From: Sphingobacterium sp. GVS05A
GTDB taxonomy: Bacteria; Bacteroidota; Bacteroidia; Sphingobacteriales; Sphingobacteriaceae
Direction of reading: 5' to 3'
Assembly (NCBI RefSeq): GCF_019969845.1
Contig: NZ_JAHXYR010000004.1
Span: forward strand, 248,001 to 312,000
Length of the DNA stretch: 64,000 nt
Made by a program: the position numbers and the translations under genes. Below, one piece after another: positions 1 to 8,323 of this stretch. The notes beneath the pieces were generated by a model. It was not told the origin of the DNA. It did not search any database and worked only from the letters and a program-made list of their open reading frames with translations. The first letter of the stretch is position 1, and each line of letters starts with the position of its first letter.

Positions 1-224
1 AGAATCTTGCTCTTGGCTATAATTTTTCAGAAAAGTCACTCGAAAAAATTCATTTAAAATATTTAAGAATATATGTCAGTGCACAAAATATATGGACATG
101 GACTAACTACACGGGTTTTGATCCTGAAGTAAGCTATCAGGATTCTAACCGAAATGTCGGATTAGATTACATGGGCTACCCCAATATTAAATCCTATACC
201 CTTGGCTTAAATATAAGGTTTTGA
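1..224 (+). CDS. SusC/RagA TonB-dependent outer-membrane receptor, C-terminal fragment
   Basis: The reading frame is open from the left edge and codes for about 73 residues up to the TGA at 222-224. It contains the SusC signature near the C-terminus: a strand with Y-x-S-A-Q-N-I-W-T-W-T-N-Y-T-G-F-D-P-E, then an alternating hydrophobic last strand ending in Asn-Ile-Arg-Phe. A terminal Phe is typical of outer-membrane beta-barrels that fold through the BAM machinery. The SusD gene starting about 115 bases downstream is its expected partner, so this is the end of the first SusCD pair of PUL 1. The start lies outside the window. The 110-base spacer contains a small inverted repeat (236-241 with 253-258) that could reduce read-through, but this is weak. 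Confidence 0.9.
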   Translation, partial: NLALGYNFSEKSLEKIHLKYLRIYVSAQNIWTWTNYTGFDPEVSYQDSNRNVGLDYMGYPNIKSYTLGLNIRF

Positions 225-340
225 CATTACTAAGAACCATCTGAGTACCATTGATGGTAGTTAAATGAAAAATAAATAATTTGGGTGCAGCAATTTTCAG
301 CTAGATGCTCGAAATAGGCACCTGTTAATAATTCATGCTC

Positions 341-1855
341 ATGAAAAAGATAACTATATATCGTATTATACTTACGACGCTGTGTTTTACCAGCTTGTTT
401 TCCTGTACCAAACTGAACGAGGAACCGGTAAGTATTTTGGATCCCAAGCAATATTTTAAGACCGAAGCGGATGCAGAAGCTTCAGTGATGGGGATTTACG
501 GGCTTCTAGCCAATGCAGATTTTTATGGACGGCGATTGACCATGGTACTGCAATTACTGGGTGATGACATTGATATTGCGGATATTGGTACGCAATCTAG
601 TCGGATTCAGTTGAACAGTTTTACACATGATGCGAGCAATCAGGATCTACTCGCGGTATGGAAAACCGCTTATCTGGGTATTGGCGCTGCAAATGCCGCA
701 ATAGATGGTATTCCAGCCGTCACAATGAATGAGGCTAAAAAATCCGCCCTCATTGCCGAAGCGAGGTTACTTCGGGCGCTATATTACTATCACTTGGTTC
801 AACTATTTGGGGATATTCCCTATATTGGGGAATTCGTCAGTGATCCAAGCAAGGTAATTGCTATCAGCAAAACTCCAACAGCAAAGGTTTATGAGAATAT
901 CATCGCAGATTGTGAATATGCAATAGTGAATTTGCCAGATACCTATGCCAATAACAACAAAGCAAGACCATCCAAAGGCGCCGCTCAGACTTTGTTGGCT
1001 TCGGTCTATATGGTCTTGAAAAAATGGGATGATGCCGCTAAGATGGCTGAGGCTGTAATCAATGATGCAAACAAATACCAGTATGCTCTGGTCAAAGATT
1101 ATAATAGTCTATGGGATGCTAATCTTGGTTTTCAGACCGAGCATGTTTGGGTAGTTGATTTTCTGGGGGGAATTACCGGAGAAAATGCATCCAACCAAGA
1201 TTATACGGCGCCGATGACTGGTGTGCGGGATGCCGATATGTTGGGATGGAGCGTTATTGTACCATCAAATGGCGTATATGGTAGCTTTTCTGATCAAGAT
1301 TACAGAAAGAAAATTAGCTTTCTGACCGAAACACCAATAAAAGGAGTGATGACACCCTATCAGAAATGGAAATGGCCTCGTATACATACAGCAAAATGGT
1401 GTTTGCATCCGGGCACTAATGCTGGAGCGGATGGCTCTGACTCCGATATCAAACATGTTATCTTTCGCTATGCTGAAGTTCTTTTAATGGCAGCTGAAGC
1501 ATTAAATGAAAGTAAAGGCGGACCAACGGAAAAGGCATATAGCTATATAAATGCTGTTCGGGCTAGAGCAAGGTATACGCCACAGGGAGTACAGAATTAT
1601 CCTGCAGACTTAGCAACGGGTATGTCGCAGACAGACTTTAGAAAGGCAGTGCAGGAAGAACGTCGTATTGAATTAGCTTTTGAATGGAAAAGGTGGTACG
1701 ATATCAAACGTTGGGGACAAGTAGTAGATGCATTTACTAGGCAGGGAGCCTATGAAAGCCAGCCAAAAGTAAAAGATTTTCATGCACTGATGCCTATTCC
1801 TCAGGATGAAATCGCACGTAATACAAATTTACTGCCCCAAAATCCAGGGTATTAG
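341..1855 (+). CDS. SusD/RagB-family glycan-binding lipoprotein (first pair)
   Basis: This is a surface lipoprotein that caps a SusC barrel and binds glycan for import. The N-terminus is a lipoprotein signal with lipobox L-F-S-C, followed by the usual SusD opening (KLNEEP...D-P-x-x-Y-F). A TPR-like region includes the A-E-A-R-x-L-R-A-L-Y-Y-Y-H-L-V motif common to RagB/SusD proteins. The C-terminal third has Y-A-E-V-L-L-M-A-A-E-A and R-R-I-E-L-A-F-E-W-K-R-W-Y-D-I-K-R-W-G, both diagnostic of the family, and the protein ends in N-P-G-Y. At about 504 residues the length is normal. Two in-frame ATGs lie at 335 and 341; I prefer 341 because it gives a clean MKK-type signal peptide. It pairs with the receptor fragment at the left edge. 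Confidence 0.93.
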   Translation: MKKITIYRIILTTLCFTSLFSCTKLNEEPVSILDPKQYFKTEADAEASVMGIYGLLANADFYGRRLTMVLQLLGDDIDIADIGTQSSRIQLNSFTHDASNQDLLAVWKTAYLGIGAANAAIDGIPAVTMNEAKKSALIAEARLLRALYYYHLVQLFGDIPYIGEFVSDPSKVIAISKTPTAKVYENIIADCEYAIVNLPDTYANNNKARPSKGAAQTLLASVYMVLKKWDDAAKMAEAVINDANKYQYALVKDYNSLWDANLGFQTEHVWVVDFLGGITGENASNQDYTAPMTGVRDADMLGWSVIVPSNGVYGSFSDQDYRKKISFLTETPIKGVMTPYQKWKWPRIHTAKWCLHPGTNAGADGSDSDIKHVIFRYAEVLLMAAEALNESKGGPTEKAYSYINAVRARARYTPQGVQNYPADLATGMSQTDFRKAVQEERRIELAFEWKRWYDIKRWGQVVDAFTRQGAYESQPKVKDFHALMPIPQDEIARNTNLLPQNPGY

Positions 1856-1888
1856 TACAGCAATATCGGATTTCTTTGGTGTTAAATG

Positions 1889-1930
1889 AAAGAAAATATC
1901 AACTTGTAAATAGGTTGATATTTTCTTTTT
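1889..1930 (+). terminator. Intrinsic terminator after the first SusD
   Basis: A perfect 15-bp inverted repeat (1889-1903 with 1914-1928) surrounds a 10-base loop, and the right arm runs into a T-rich end. It lies 33 bases after the susD stop. It separates the first SusCD pair from the next transcription unit. The remaining spacer to 2144 is AT-rich. It holds a TAnnTTTG-type element at 2085-2092, but without a well-spaced TTTG partner, so I do not call a promoter. Confidence 0.75.
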
Positions 1931-2144
1931 AAGGATAGATAATACCTTTTTTATATCATCGTCAAGAATGAAACAGCGATTGAAAATTTAATTTTCTTCA
2001 AAATCCGTTTAATTCTACTGGAAATCAAGAAAAAAGACATTTTTTCCACCTATTCGAACGAAAAATCTCCCTCTAGAGACCGACTATTTTTGATATTTGG
2101 TTTCATTTATTGAGTTCAAAATAACCACATAAACCAAGAGAACT

Positions 2145-5100
2145 ATGATAACACCGATAACCAAAACGGTAGGGAAGGGTTTGCTTTTATTTTCGCTGAT
2201 GAGTATGGCTGCACCAAACGTGTTTGCACAGTCTCAGCTAAAAATATCAGGAAAAGTAACCTCACCTGCAGGCGAACCACTTGCAGGGGTGACAGTACAG
2301 ATTAAAGGCGCAAAGAATGGAACCGTTACAGATGTATCCGGCAATTATCAGATTCTTGCCAAGGATATTGATGTATTGATTTTTTCACTGGTAGGTAGAG
2401 AAAAAACAGAAATCGCTATTGATAAAAAAGATCATATCAATCTAGTACTACAAGAGTCAAGTAGCCTAATGGACGAGGTCGTCGTTGTAGGTTACGGAAC
2501 ACAGAAAAAGAGCAATTTGACTGGAGCGGTTGCTGCAGTAGACGGAAAAGTACTGAATAAACGAATTGCGACTAATCCTACACAGTTACTTCAAGGGCGT
2601 ATGCCGGGACTTCGTGTGACACAAGGATCCGGAGAGGCAGGTAATGAAAATGTGAATTTACAAGTTAGGGGATTAGGTTCTTATGGTGCTTCTTCCGCAC
2701 CATTGGTCATTGTGGATGGGATTCCCGGTAGTTTGGAGAACCTGAATCCACAGGCGATTGAAAATATTACAGTATTAAAAGACGCCGCCTCAGCAGCAAT
2801 CTATGGAGCAAGAGCTGCAAACGGTGTGATCCTCGTGACAACCAAACAGGGGAAATCCGGAAAAGCACAACTGAGCTACGATTACAATGTTGGAATAACA
2901 AAGGCTTCAGCATTACCTGATTTGGTCTATAATTCGGTAGATTATATGACCCTATATAATCAAGCTGCTAAAAATTCTGGTATCACCAATGCGAATTCGC
3001 TGTTCAGCCAGGAAATGATTGATGCATATAAAAATGCGACAGACAAAACGCTTTATCCTGACTTTAACTGGTTGGATGCCGTGTTTAAAACTGTACCCGT
3101 ACAAACGCATAATTTAAGTTTAAGTGGTGGTGCTAATGGAACCAATTATAACGTCATCCTTGGTTATGTCGATCAGCCCGATATTATGATTGGTACTTCC
3201 TTTAAAAAGTATAATCTCCAATTGAACCTGAACTCGAAAATCAACGATAGAATAAGTTTTGGTTCGAGTATTACATTGAATTATCGTGATCGAAAATATC
3301 CGAGAAACGGAGCTGAAGATCAATTTCTGTCAACAATAAGCCAATCTCCGTTATATGGTCCTGTGCTTCCAGATGGAAGTGGCCGATATACTTCCCGAGC
3401 TTACCCATTTCAGTCACCCAATAAAAACCCCGTTGCGGTTGCAGACAACGCATTGACTAGGCTGAACAATTACTTTATGCAGGGCAATATCTTTGTGAAC
3501 ATAAAGCTATTGGAGGGTTTAGAATGGAAAACCAGCGGTGGTTTAACCTATAGTTTTAACAAAAACTATACAAACAAACCAGTGATCAATCAGTATATGT
3601 GGCAGGCAAAACCAGATGCACTGCCTGCACGCCAATTGGATGTCGGAGGACAAGGATTGGAGGTGACTGATGATAACAATGTATATCCTGTGGGGTATAC
3701 CCAACTGACTTACGACAAGTCATTTGGAGACCATAATTTGAAAGTATTAGCCGGCACACAAGCAGAATATAACAAGACGCAAAAATTATTCGGTAGCAGA
3801 TTGCAATTCCCTAATAAAGATCTGCTTGAATTGGATGGTGGTGGTGCCGGACAACAGTCAAATAGTGGCGTGACCGATGAATGGTCTTTAAGATCTTATT
3901 ACGGTCGGTTAAATTATGATTATAAAGGCAAATACCTGTTGGAGGGAAATGCCCGTTATGATGCTTCTTCACGTTTTCCCGAAAATAGAAAATGGGCCTT
4001 TTTCCCATCCGTATCAGCAGGATGGAAGATCTCAGATGAAGCTTTTTTTGGCGAACGGCTTAAAGAGACAGTCAATGAAGTCAAACTTAGAGCTTCCATC
4101 GGAACCCTCGGTAATCAGAATATCGGAAACTATCCCTATCAAACTGTTTACAGCTCTGCTTTTGCCTATCCATTTGAAGAAACCCTACAACAGGGAGCAC
4201 GTCAGGTTGCTATGGCAAATGAACGTATAAAGTGGGAAAGTACCAAAGTATTGGATTTTGGTATTGATCTCGGATTCTGGAATAATAAGTTGACAGCCTC
4301 TTTTGATTGGTACAATAAAGTGACCTCCGATATTCTGTCATCATCGACAGCATTCCCTTCCTATATCGGTCTTACTGCACCGACGGTAAATTATGGAACC
4401 TTGCGTAATAGGGGGATCGAACTCGGACTTCAATATCGTGAAAAAATTGGGGAGGTATCCTTAACATTAAATGGTAATATCCAGGCCAATAGCAATAAGG
4501 TTATAAAATATGGCGCTGAACGTATTTCAGGCAATACCATTATTCGGGAGGGGTTACCATATGGCAGTTTCTACTTACTGGAAAGTGTAGGAATATTTCG
4601 CTCGAAGGAAGAGATCGCAAGTGCGCCAAAACAACAAGTCCCAGCGCAACCTGGCTATTTGAAATTTGCGGATGTCGATGGTGATAACAAGGTGGACAAT
4701 AATGACCGCGTTGTAGTACCTGGGGCATTTCCAGATTTTGATTATTCATTTAATGCCACCGCAGTATGGAAAAACTTTGATTTTACGGCATTTTTCTTTG
4801 GATCTCAAGGCCAAAAAATATTTGTTAGCGAATGGGGAATCGTTCCTTTTAGACAAGGCGGGACTTTCACGCGAGAATGGATGGACGCTTGGACACCGGA
4901 AAATCCAAATGCATCGTTACCGATTGTAGGATTAGACAATTCACCAGCAGCAAATAATGTACGGACGGCCTCTACATTTTTCTTGAAAGATGGATCTTTC
5001 TTACGATTGAAAAATATTCAAATAGGTTACAGTATTCCACAGAATACATTATCAAAGGCAGGTATTTCGGGATTACGTGTTTATTTTGCCGCAGATAATC

Positions 5101-5234
5101 TGGTTACTTTTTCGAAGTTCCCAGGTTTAGATCCAGAACGCGGTGTATCGTCCAGCGGTGGAGCAACCTCAGGACGTTATGTAACCCATCCTCAAAATAA
5201 AGTTTTTGCATTTGGTGCAAATATCACCTTCTAA
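2145..5234 (+). CDS. SusC/RagA-family TonB-linked outer-membrane receptor (second pair)
   Basis: This 1029-residue outer-membrane transporter imports oligosaccharides with energy from TonB. In order it has a signal peptide ending near F-A-Q-S (about residue 29), a CarboxypepD_reg-like beta-sandwich (about 33-105; G-K-V-T...G-E-P-L-A-G-V-T-V), the TonB-interacting segment D-E-V-V-V-V-G-Y-G-T-Q-K-K-x-N-L-T-G-A-V at about 112-130, a plug domain (about 130-235, with the family motif L-K-D-A-A-S-A-A-I-Y-G-A-R-A-A-N-G-V-I-L-V-T-T), and a long beta-barrel ending in a terminal Phe. Full length, with no sign of decay. The SusD start lies 11 bases downstream. As the first gene of the enzyme-bearing PUL operon it would carry the main promoter, presumably controlled by the hybrid regulator downstream. 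Confidence 0.96.
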   Translation: MITPITKTVGKGLLLFSLMSMAAPNVFAQSQLKISGKVTSPAGEPLAGVTVQIKGAKNGTVTDVSGNYQILAKDIDVLIFSLVGREKTEIAIDKKDHINLVLQESSSLMDEVVVVGYGTQKKSNLTGAVAAVDGKVLNKRIATNPTQLLQGRMPGLRVTQGSGEAGNENVNLQVRGLGSYGASSAPLVIVDGIPGSLENLNPQAIENITVLKDAASAAIYGARAANGVILVTTKQGKSGKAQLSYDYNVGITKASALPDLVYNSVDYMTLYNQAAKNSGITNANSLFSQEMIDAYKNATDKTLYPDFNWLDAVFKTVPVQTHNLSLSGGANGTNYNVILGYVDQPDIMIGTSFKKYNLQLNLNSKINDRISFGSSITLNYRDRKYPRNGAEDQFLSTISQSPLYGPVLPDGSGRYTSRAYPFQSPNKNPVAVADNALTRLNNYFMQGNIFVNIKLLEGLEWKTSGGLTYSFNKNYTNKPVINQYMWQAKPDALPARQLDVGGQGLEVTDDNNVYPVGYTQLTYDKSFGDHNLKVLAGTQAEYNKTQKLFGSRLQFPNKDLLELDGGGAGQQSNSGVTDEWSLRSYYGRLNYDYKGKYLLEGNARYDASSRFPENRKWAFFPSVSAGWKISDEAFFGERLKETVNEVKLRASIGTLGNQNIGNYPYQTVYSSAFAYPFEETLQQGARQVAMANERIKWESTKVLDFGIDLGFWNNKLTASFDWYNKVTSDILSSSTAFPSYIGLTAPTVNYGTLRNRGIELGLQYREKIGEVSLTLNGNIQANSNKVIKYGAERISGNTIIREGLPYGSFYLLESVGIFRSKEEIASAPKQQVPAQPGYLKFADVDGDNKVDNNDRVVVPGAFPDFDYSFNATAVWKNFDFTAFFFGSQGQKIFVSEWGIVPFRQGGTFTREWMDAWTPENPNASLPIVGLDNSPAANNVRTASTFFLKDGSFLRLKNIQIGYSIPQNTLSKAGISGLRVYFAADNLVTFSKFPGLDPERGVSSSGGATSGRYVTHPQNKVFAFGANITF

Positions 5235-5245
5235 CTGATGAGATC

Positions 5246-6814
5246 ATGAAAATTAAACTAAAAAAGACATATCTATATTTTTGTTTGGCGGCTACCACAG
5301 CGCTGGGCAGTTGTGCTAAAGATTTCTTAGATAAAAACCCAACGGATAAAATACCTGAATCTACTTTTTGGAAAACTCAAGCGGATGCAGACCTTGCACT
5401 ATCGGGCGTGTATGAATTCTTATGTAGAGGATATAATTCTACATCTTCTTCCAATGCCCGGGGGGGCTGGGGTGGGGCAAGCATGTTCTGGGACGGCTTA
5501 TCCGATGATGCATTCATATCAAGCACATCCAATAATTTTAATACAATTTCTAGAGGTGGATTGACCTCAACGACAGGCGGTATGCAAGCGGAAGGTTATG
5601 AAATCTCCTATCAAGCAATCGCAGCCTGTAATAAATTGATTGCCAATATAGACCGTATCACCAGCATGAGCCAGCAGGATCGGGATCGCTATAAAGCCGA
5701 AACCCGTTTCATTCGTGCGCATTATTATTTTTTACTGACTAATCTTTATGGTGATGTGCCACTGACACTTGAGCCACTAGGTTTGGATGATGCCAGCGCT
5801 AGACTGGGAAGGACTGAAAAAAGCAAAGTTTTAGAGGCTGTTTTAGCAGATCTTGATTATGCCATTGAAAAGTTGCCAAACACCGCATATAAAGGACATG
5901 CTGTCAGGGGTGCCGCACTCGGATATAAAGCAAAAGTATTATTGACAAATAAAAAATGGGCTGAAGCTGCTGCAGTAGCAAAGATGGTGATGGATGAAAA
6001 CAAATTTTCGATCTATCAAGGTGGCTATAGGGATTTATTTAGAAAACCTGGTCAAAATAGTAATCCTGAAATTATGTTTTCAGCGCGTTTTCTACCACCT
6101 AATATGTATAGCCCTGCAGATATGATGTATTCCTATTTAATGACGGTACAGCCGCTGGGGTATCTGGTTGATTCCTATTATTGTATTGATGGCAAGGATA
6201 TCAGTACCTCTGCCAAATATGATGCGAAAAATCCCTATGAAAACCGTGATCCCCGATTGAAGGCATCTATTATCTATCAAGGGGTATGGCGTGGAACGAC
6301 AGCTTCTTCCGCCTTTGATCCTGTAGCAGCGGATGTTAAGGGGGGCTTCTTGCCCAGGAAATATATCAATGAAGCCAAATGGCCAACCAGCTACGCTACA
6401 CAAAGTGATCAAGATTGGGTATTTCTTCGTTACGCGGATATTTTGCTGATGTATGCAGAAGCAAAAAACGAAAGTGCTGGACCTGAGCAAACAGCCGTCG
6501 ATGCATTGAATCAGGTACGATCCCGTGCAGATGTGAAAATGCCTTTGCTGCAATTTAGTTCCGGATTGACAAAAGAAGAATTTCGCGATATTATCCGTCA
6601 CGAGCGACGTGTTGAATTGGCTCTGGAAGGACAGCGTTACTTTGATCTAAAACGTTGGGGACTTATAAAACAAGTCATGGACAAAACCAAAGATCCCGAT
6701 GGTGCAATGCGCTTATTTGCTGAGCGGGATACTTTATGGCCTGTGCCACAGTCCGAAGTAGATATTGCTAAAAGTTTGGGAAATGATAAATTTACGCAGA
6801 CAAAAGGTTTCTAA
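5246..6814 (+). CDS. SusD/RagB-family glycan-binding lipoprotein (second pair)
   Basis: This is a 522-residue lipoprotein with lipobox A-L-G-S-C at about residues 19-23 and the SusD start D-F-L-D-K-N-P-T-D...W-K-T-Q-A-D-A-D. It carries the R-F-I-R-A-H-Y-Y-F-L-L-T-N-L-Y-G-D-V-P-L TPR motif, the Y-A-D-I-L-L-M-Y-A-E-A-K-N-E motif, and the C-terminal R-R-V-E-L-A-L-E-G-Q-R-Y-F-D-L-K-R-W-G block. It follows its SusC by 11 bases and is certainly co-transcribed. Its role is to hold the target glycan at the cell surface and close over the SusC barrel. The ligand cannot be read from sequence, but the enzymes downstream suggest a fucose- and glucuronate-containing glycan. Confidence 0.95.
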   Translation: MKIKLKKTYLYFCLAATTALGSCAKDFLDKNPTDKIPESTFWKTQADADLALSGVYEFLCRGYNSTSSSNARGGWGGASMFWDGLSDDAFISSTSNNFNTISRGGLTSTTGGMQAEGYEISYQAIAACNKLIANIDRITSMSQQDRDRYKAETRFIRAHYYFLLTNLYGDVPLTLEPLGLDDASARLGRTEKSKVLEAVLADLDYAIEKLPNTAYKGHAVRGAALGYKAKVLLTNKKWAEAAAVAKMVMDENKFSIYQGGYRDLFRKPGQNSNPEIMFSARFLPPNMYSPADMMYSYLMTVQPLGYLVDSYYCIDGKDISTSAKYDAKNPYENRDPRLKASIIYQGVWRGTTASSAFDPVAADVKGGFLPRKYINEAKWPTSYATQSDQDWVFLRYADILLMYAEAKNESAGPEQTAVDALNQVRSRADVKMPLLQFSSGLTKEEFRDIIRHERRVELALEGQRYFDLKRWGLIKQVMDKTKDPDGAMRLFAERDTLWPVPQSEVDIAKSLGNDKFTQTKGF

Positions 6815-6832
6815 AATATAACCATTATAGGC

Positions 6833-8287
6833 ATGAAAACTAAACTCAAGATGTATAAAATACTATTCCTGATACTCTTGGTCTCAGGAATATCAAGTGG
6901 CGCATCAATGGCGCAAGAGAATAAGCTACCTGATAGTCTACGGATGAAATGGTGGGAGGAAGCCAGATTTGGTATGTTTATCCATTGGGGCGTATATGCA
7001 CAATTTTGCGGTGTCTATCGTGGTCATGAACAAGCTCGGGGTGGAGCGGAATGGATTATGAACCGTTCAAAAATTCCAGTTGACGAATATCAGGCAATGG
7101 CAGGCCAGTTTGATCCTATACAATATAATCCCGACGAATGGGTGCGAATGGCGAAAGATGCCGGCATGAAATACCTCATTATTACAGCCAAACATCACGA
7201 CGGTTTTGCGTTGTTCGAAACCAAAACCAGCAAATGGAATATGGTCGATGCGACTCCTTATGGTAAAGATTTGTTAAAGCCTTTGGCCGCCGCCTGTAAA
7301 AAGTATGGTGTCAAATTAGGTTTCTACTATTCACAAGCGCAAGATTGGAATAACCCTGGAGGTTCGGCAGCACGAAAGGTAATGCGAGAAGGCTGGCCCA
7401 ATCCGGACTCGGCTAAAATAGATGCCTATACCTTAGCGCATAAAGGCCATTGGGACCCAAAGCAAGAAACTGCGAGTTTTGATGACTATATCAAAAATGT
7501 ATCTGTACCACAGGTGAAAGAACTTTTGAGTAATTATGGTGATATTTCCGTCTTGTGGTGGGATACACCAACAAATATGACTGATGAAGCTGCGAGCATG
7601 CTACATGAACAACTGCGCCTGCAACCCAATATTATTACCAATGATCGTTTGAAAAGACCAAATTTTCCGGGGGACACAAAGACGCCAGAACAGAAAATTC
7701 CAGATTGGAGCGAGTTGGAAGGAAAGCATTGGGAAACTTGTATGACTATGAATGGAACCTGGGGATTTCGTACGTCTGACCATAAATGGAAGTCGGCAGA
7801 AACATTGATCCGTAATTTGGTTGATATCGCATCAAAAGGCGGGAATTATTTGCTCAATGTCGGCCCGAAACCAGATGGAAGCTTTCCACAGGAAAGCATA
7901 GACAGATTGGCGACGATAGGCAAGTGGATGAAAATCAACAGTGAAGCAATTTATGCAACCAAAAGCAGTCCTTTGCAACCCTTTGAGTGGGGAAGATGCA
8001 CCATGAAGGAACAGGGCGACAAGACCCTGCTTTACCTGACCATATTTGACTGGCCTCAAGATGGAACGGTCGTTCTTCCAGTAAAAAATAAAGTTTTAAA
8101 AGCTAGTTTTTTAGCGAATGGTAAGACGCTTAAAGTGAAATCTCAGTCTGATACGATCAAAATTGACGTTTCAAAACAGGCAATTGATCCTGTCGCAACT
8201 GTGATCAAAATTGAGTTGGCTGGAAAACTAGAAAGAGATAAGATTGCCACAGCAAAGAAAATGAAAACCGGAGCCTTGGATGAATAA
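6833..8287 (+). CDS. GH29 alpha-L-fucosidase, exported
   Basis: This enzyme hydrolyses terminal alpha-L-fucose with retention of configuration. The protein (484 residues) has a signal peptide ending near A-S-M-A-Q (about residue 28). The catalytic (beta/alpha)8 domain shows the GH29 hallmarks R-F-G-M-F-I-H-W-G-V-Y, Y-L-I-I-T-A-K-H-H-D-G-F (H121-H122-D123), and V-L-W-W-D, whose Asp (D244) is the expected nucleophile. The segment N-Y-L-L-N-V-G-P-K-P-D-G is also typical. A short beta-sandwich (about 380-470) follows. The acid/base residue in GH29 is poorly conserved and I do not assign it. It sits 18 bases after SusD, inside the operon. With the GH95 gene, it gives the locus two unrelated fucosidase families, usually meaning that more than one fucosyl linkage is cleaved. 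Confidence 0.93.
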   Translation: MKTKLKMYKILFLILLVSGISSGASMAQENKLPDSLRMKWWEEARFGMFIHWGVYAQFCGVYRGHEQARGGAEWIMNRSKIPVDEYQAMAGQFDPIQYNPDEWVRMAKDAGMKYLIITAKHHDGFALFETKTSKWNMVDATPYGKDLLKPLAAACKKYGVKLGFYYSQAQDWNNPGGSAARKVMREGWPNPDSAKIDAYTLAHKGHWDPKQETASFDDYIKNVSVPQVKELLSNYGDISVLWWDTPTNMTDEAASMLHEQLRLQPNIITNDRLKRPNFPGDTKTPEQKIPDWSELEGKHWETCMTMNGTWGFRTSDHKWKSAETLIRNLVDIASKGGNYLLNVGPKPDGSFPQESIDRLATIGKWMKINSEAIYATKSSPLQPFEWGRCTMKEQGDKTLLYLTIFDWPQDGTVVLPVKNKVLKASFLANGKTLKVKSQSDTIKIDVSKQAIDPVATVIKIELAGKLERDKIATAKKMKTGALDE

Positions 8288-8323
8288 GCTGAATCCAAAG
8301 ATTAAGAAAAGAAACCATATTTA

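Noticed and set aside
2085-2092. TATTTTTG as a firm promoter for the second SusC
   Set aside because: It lacks a TTTG element at the right distance.
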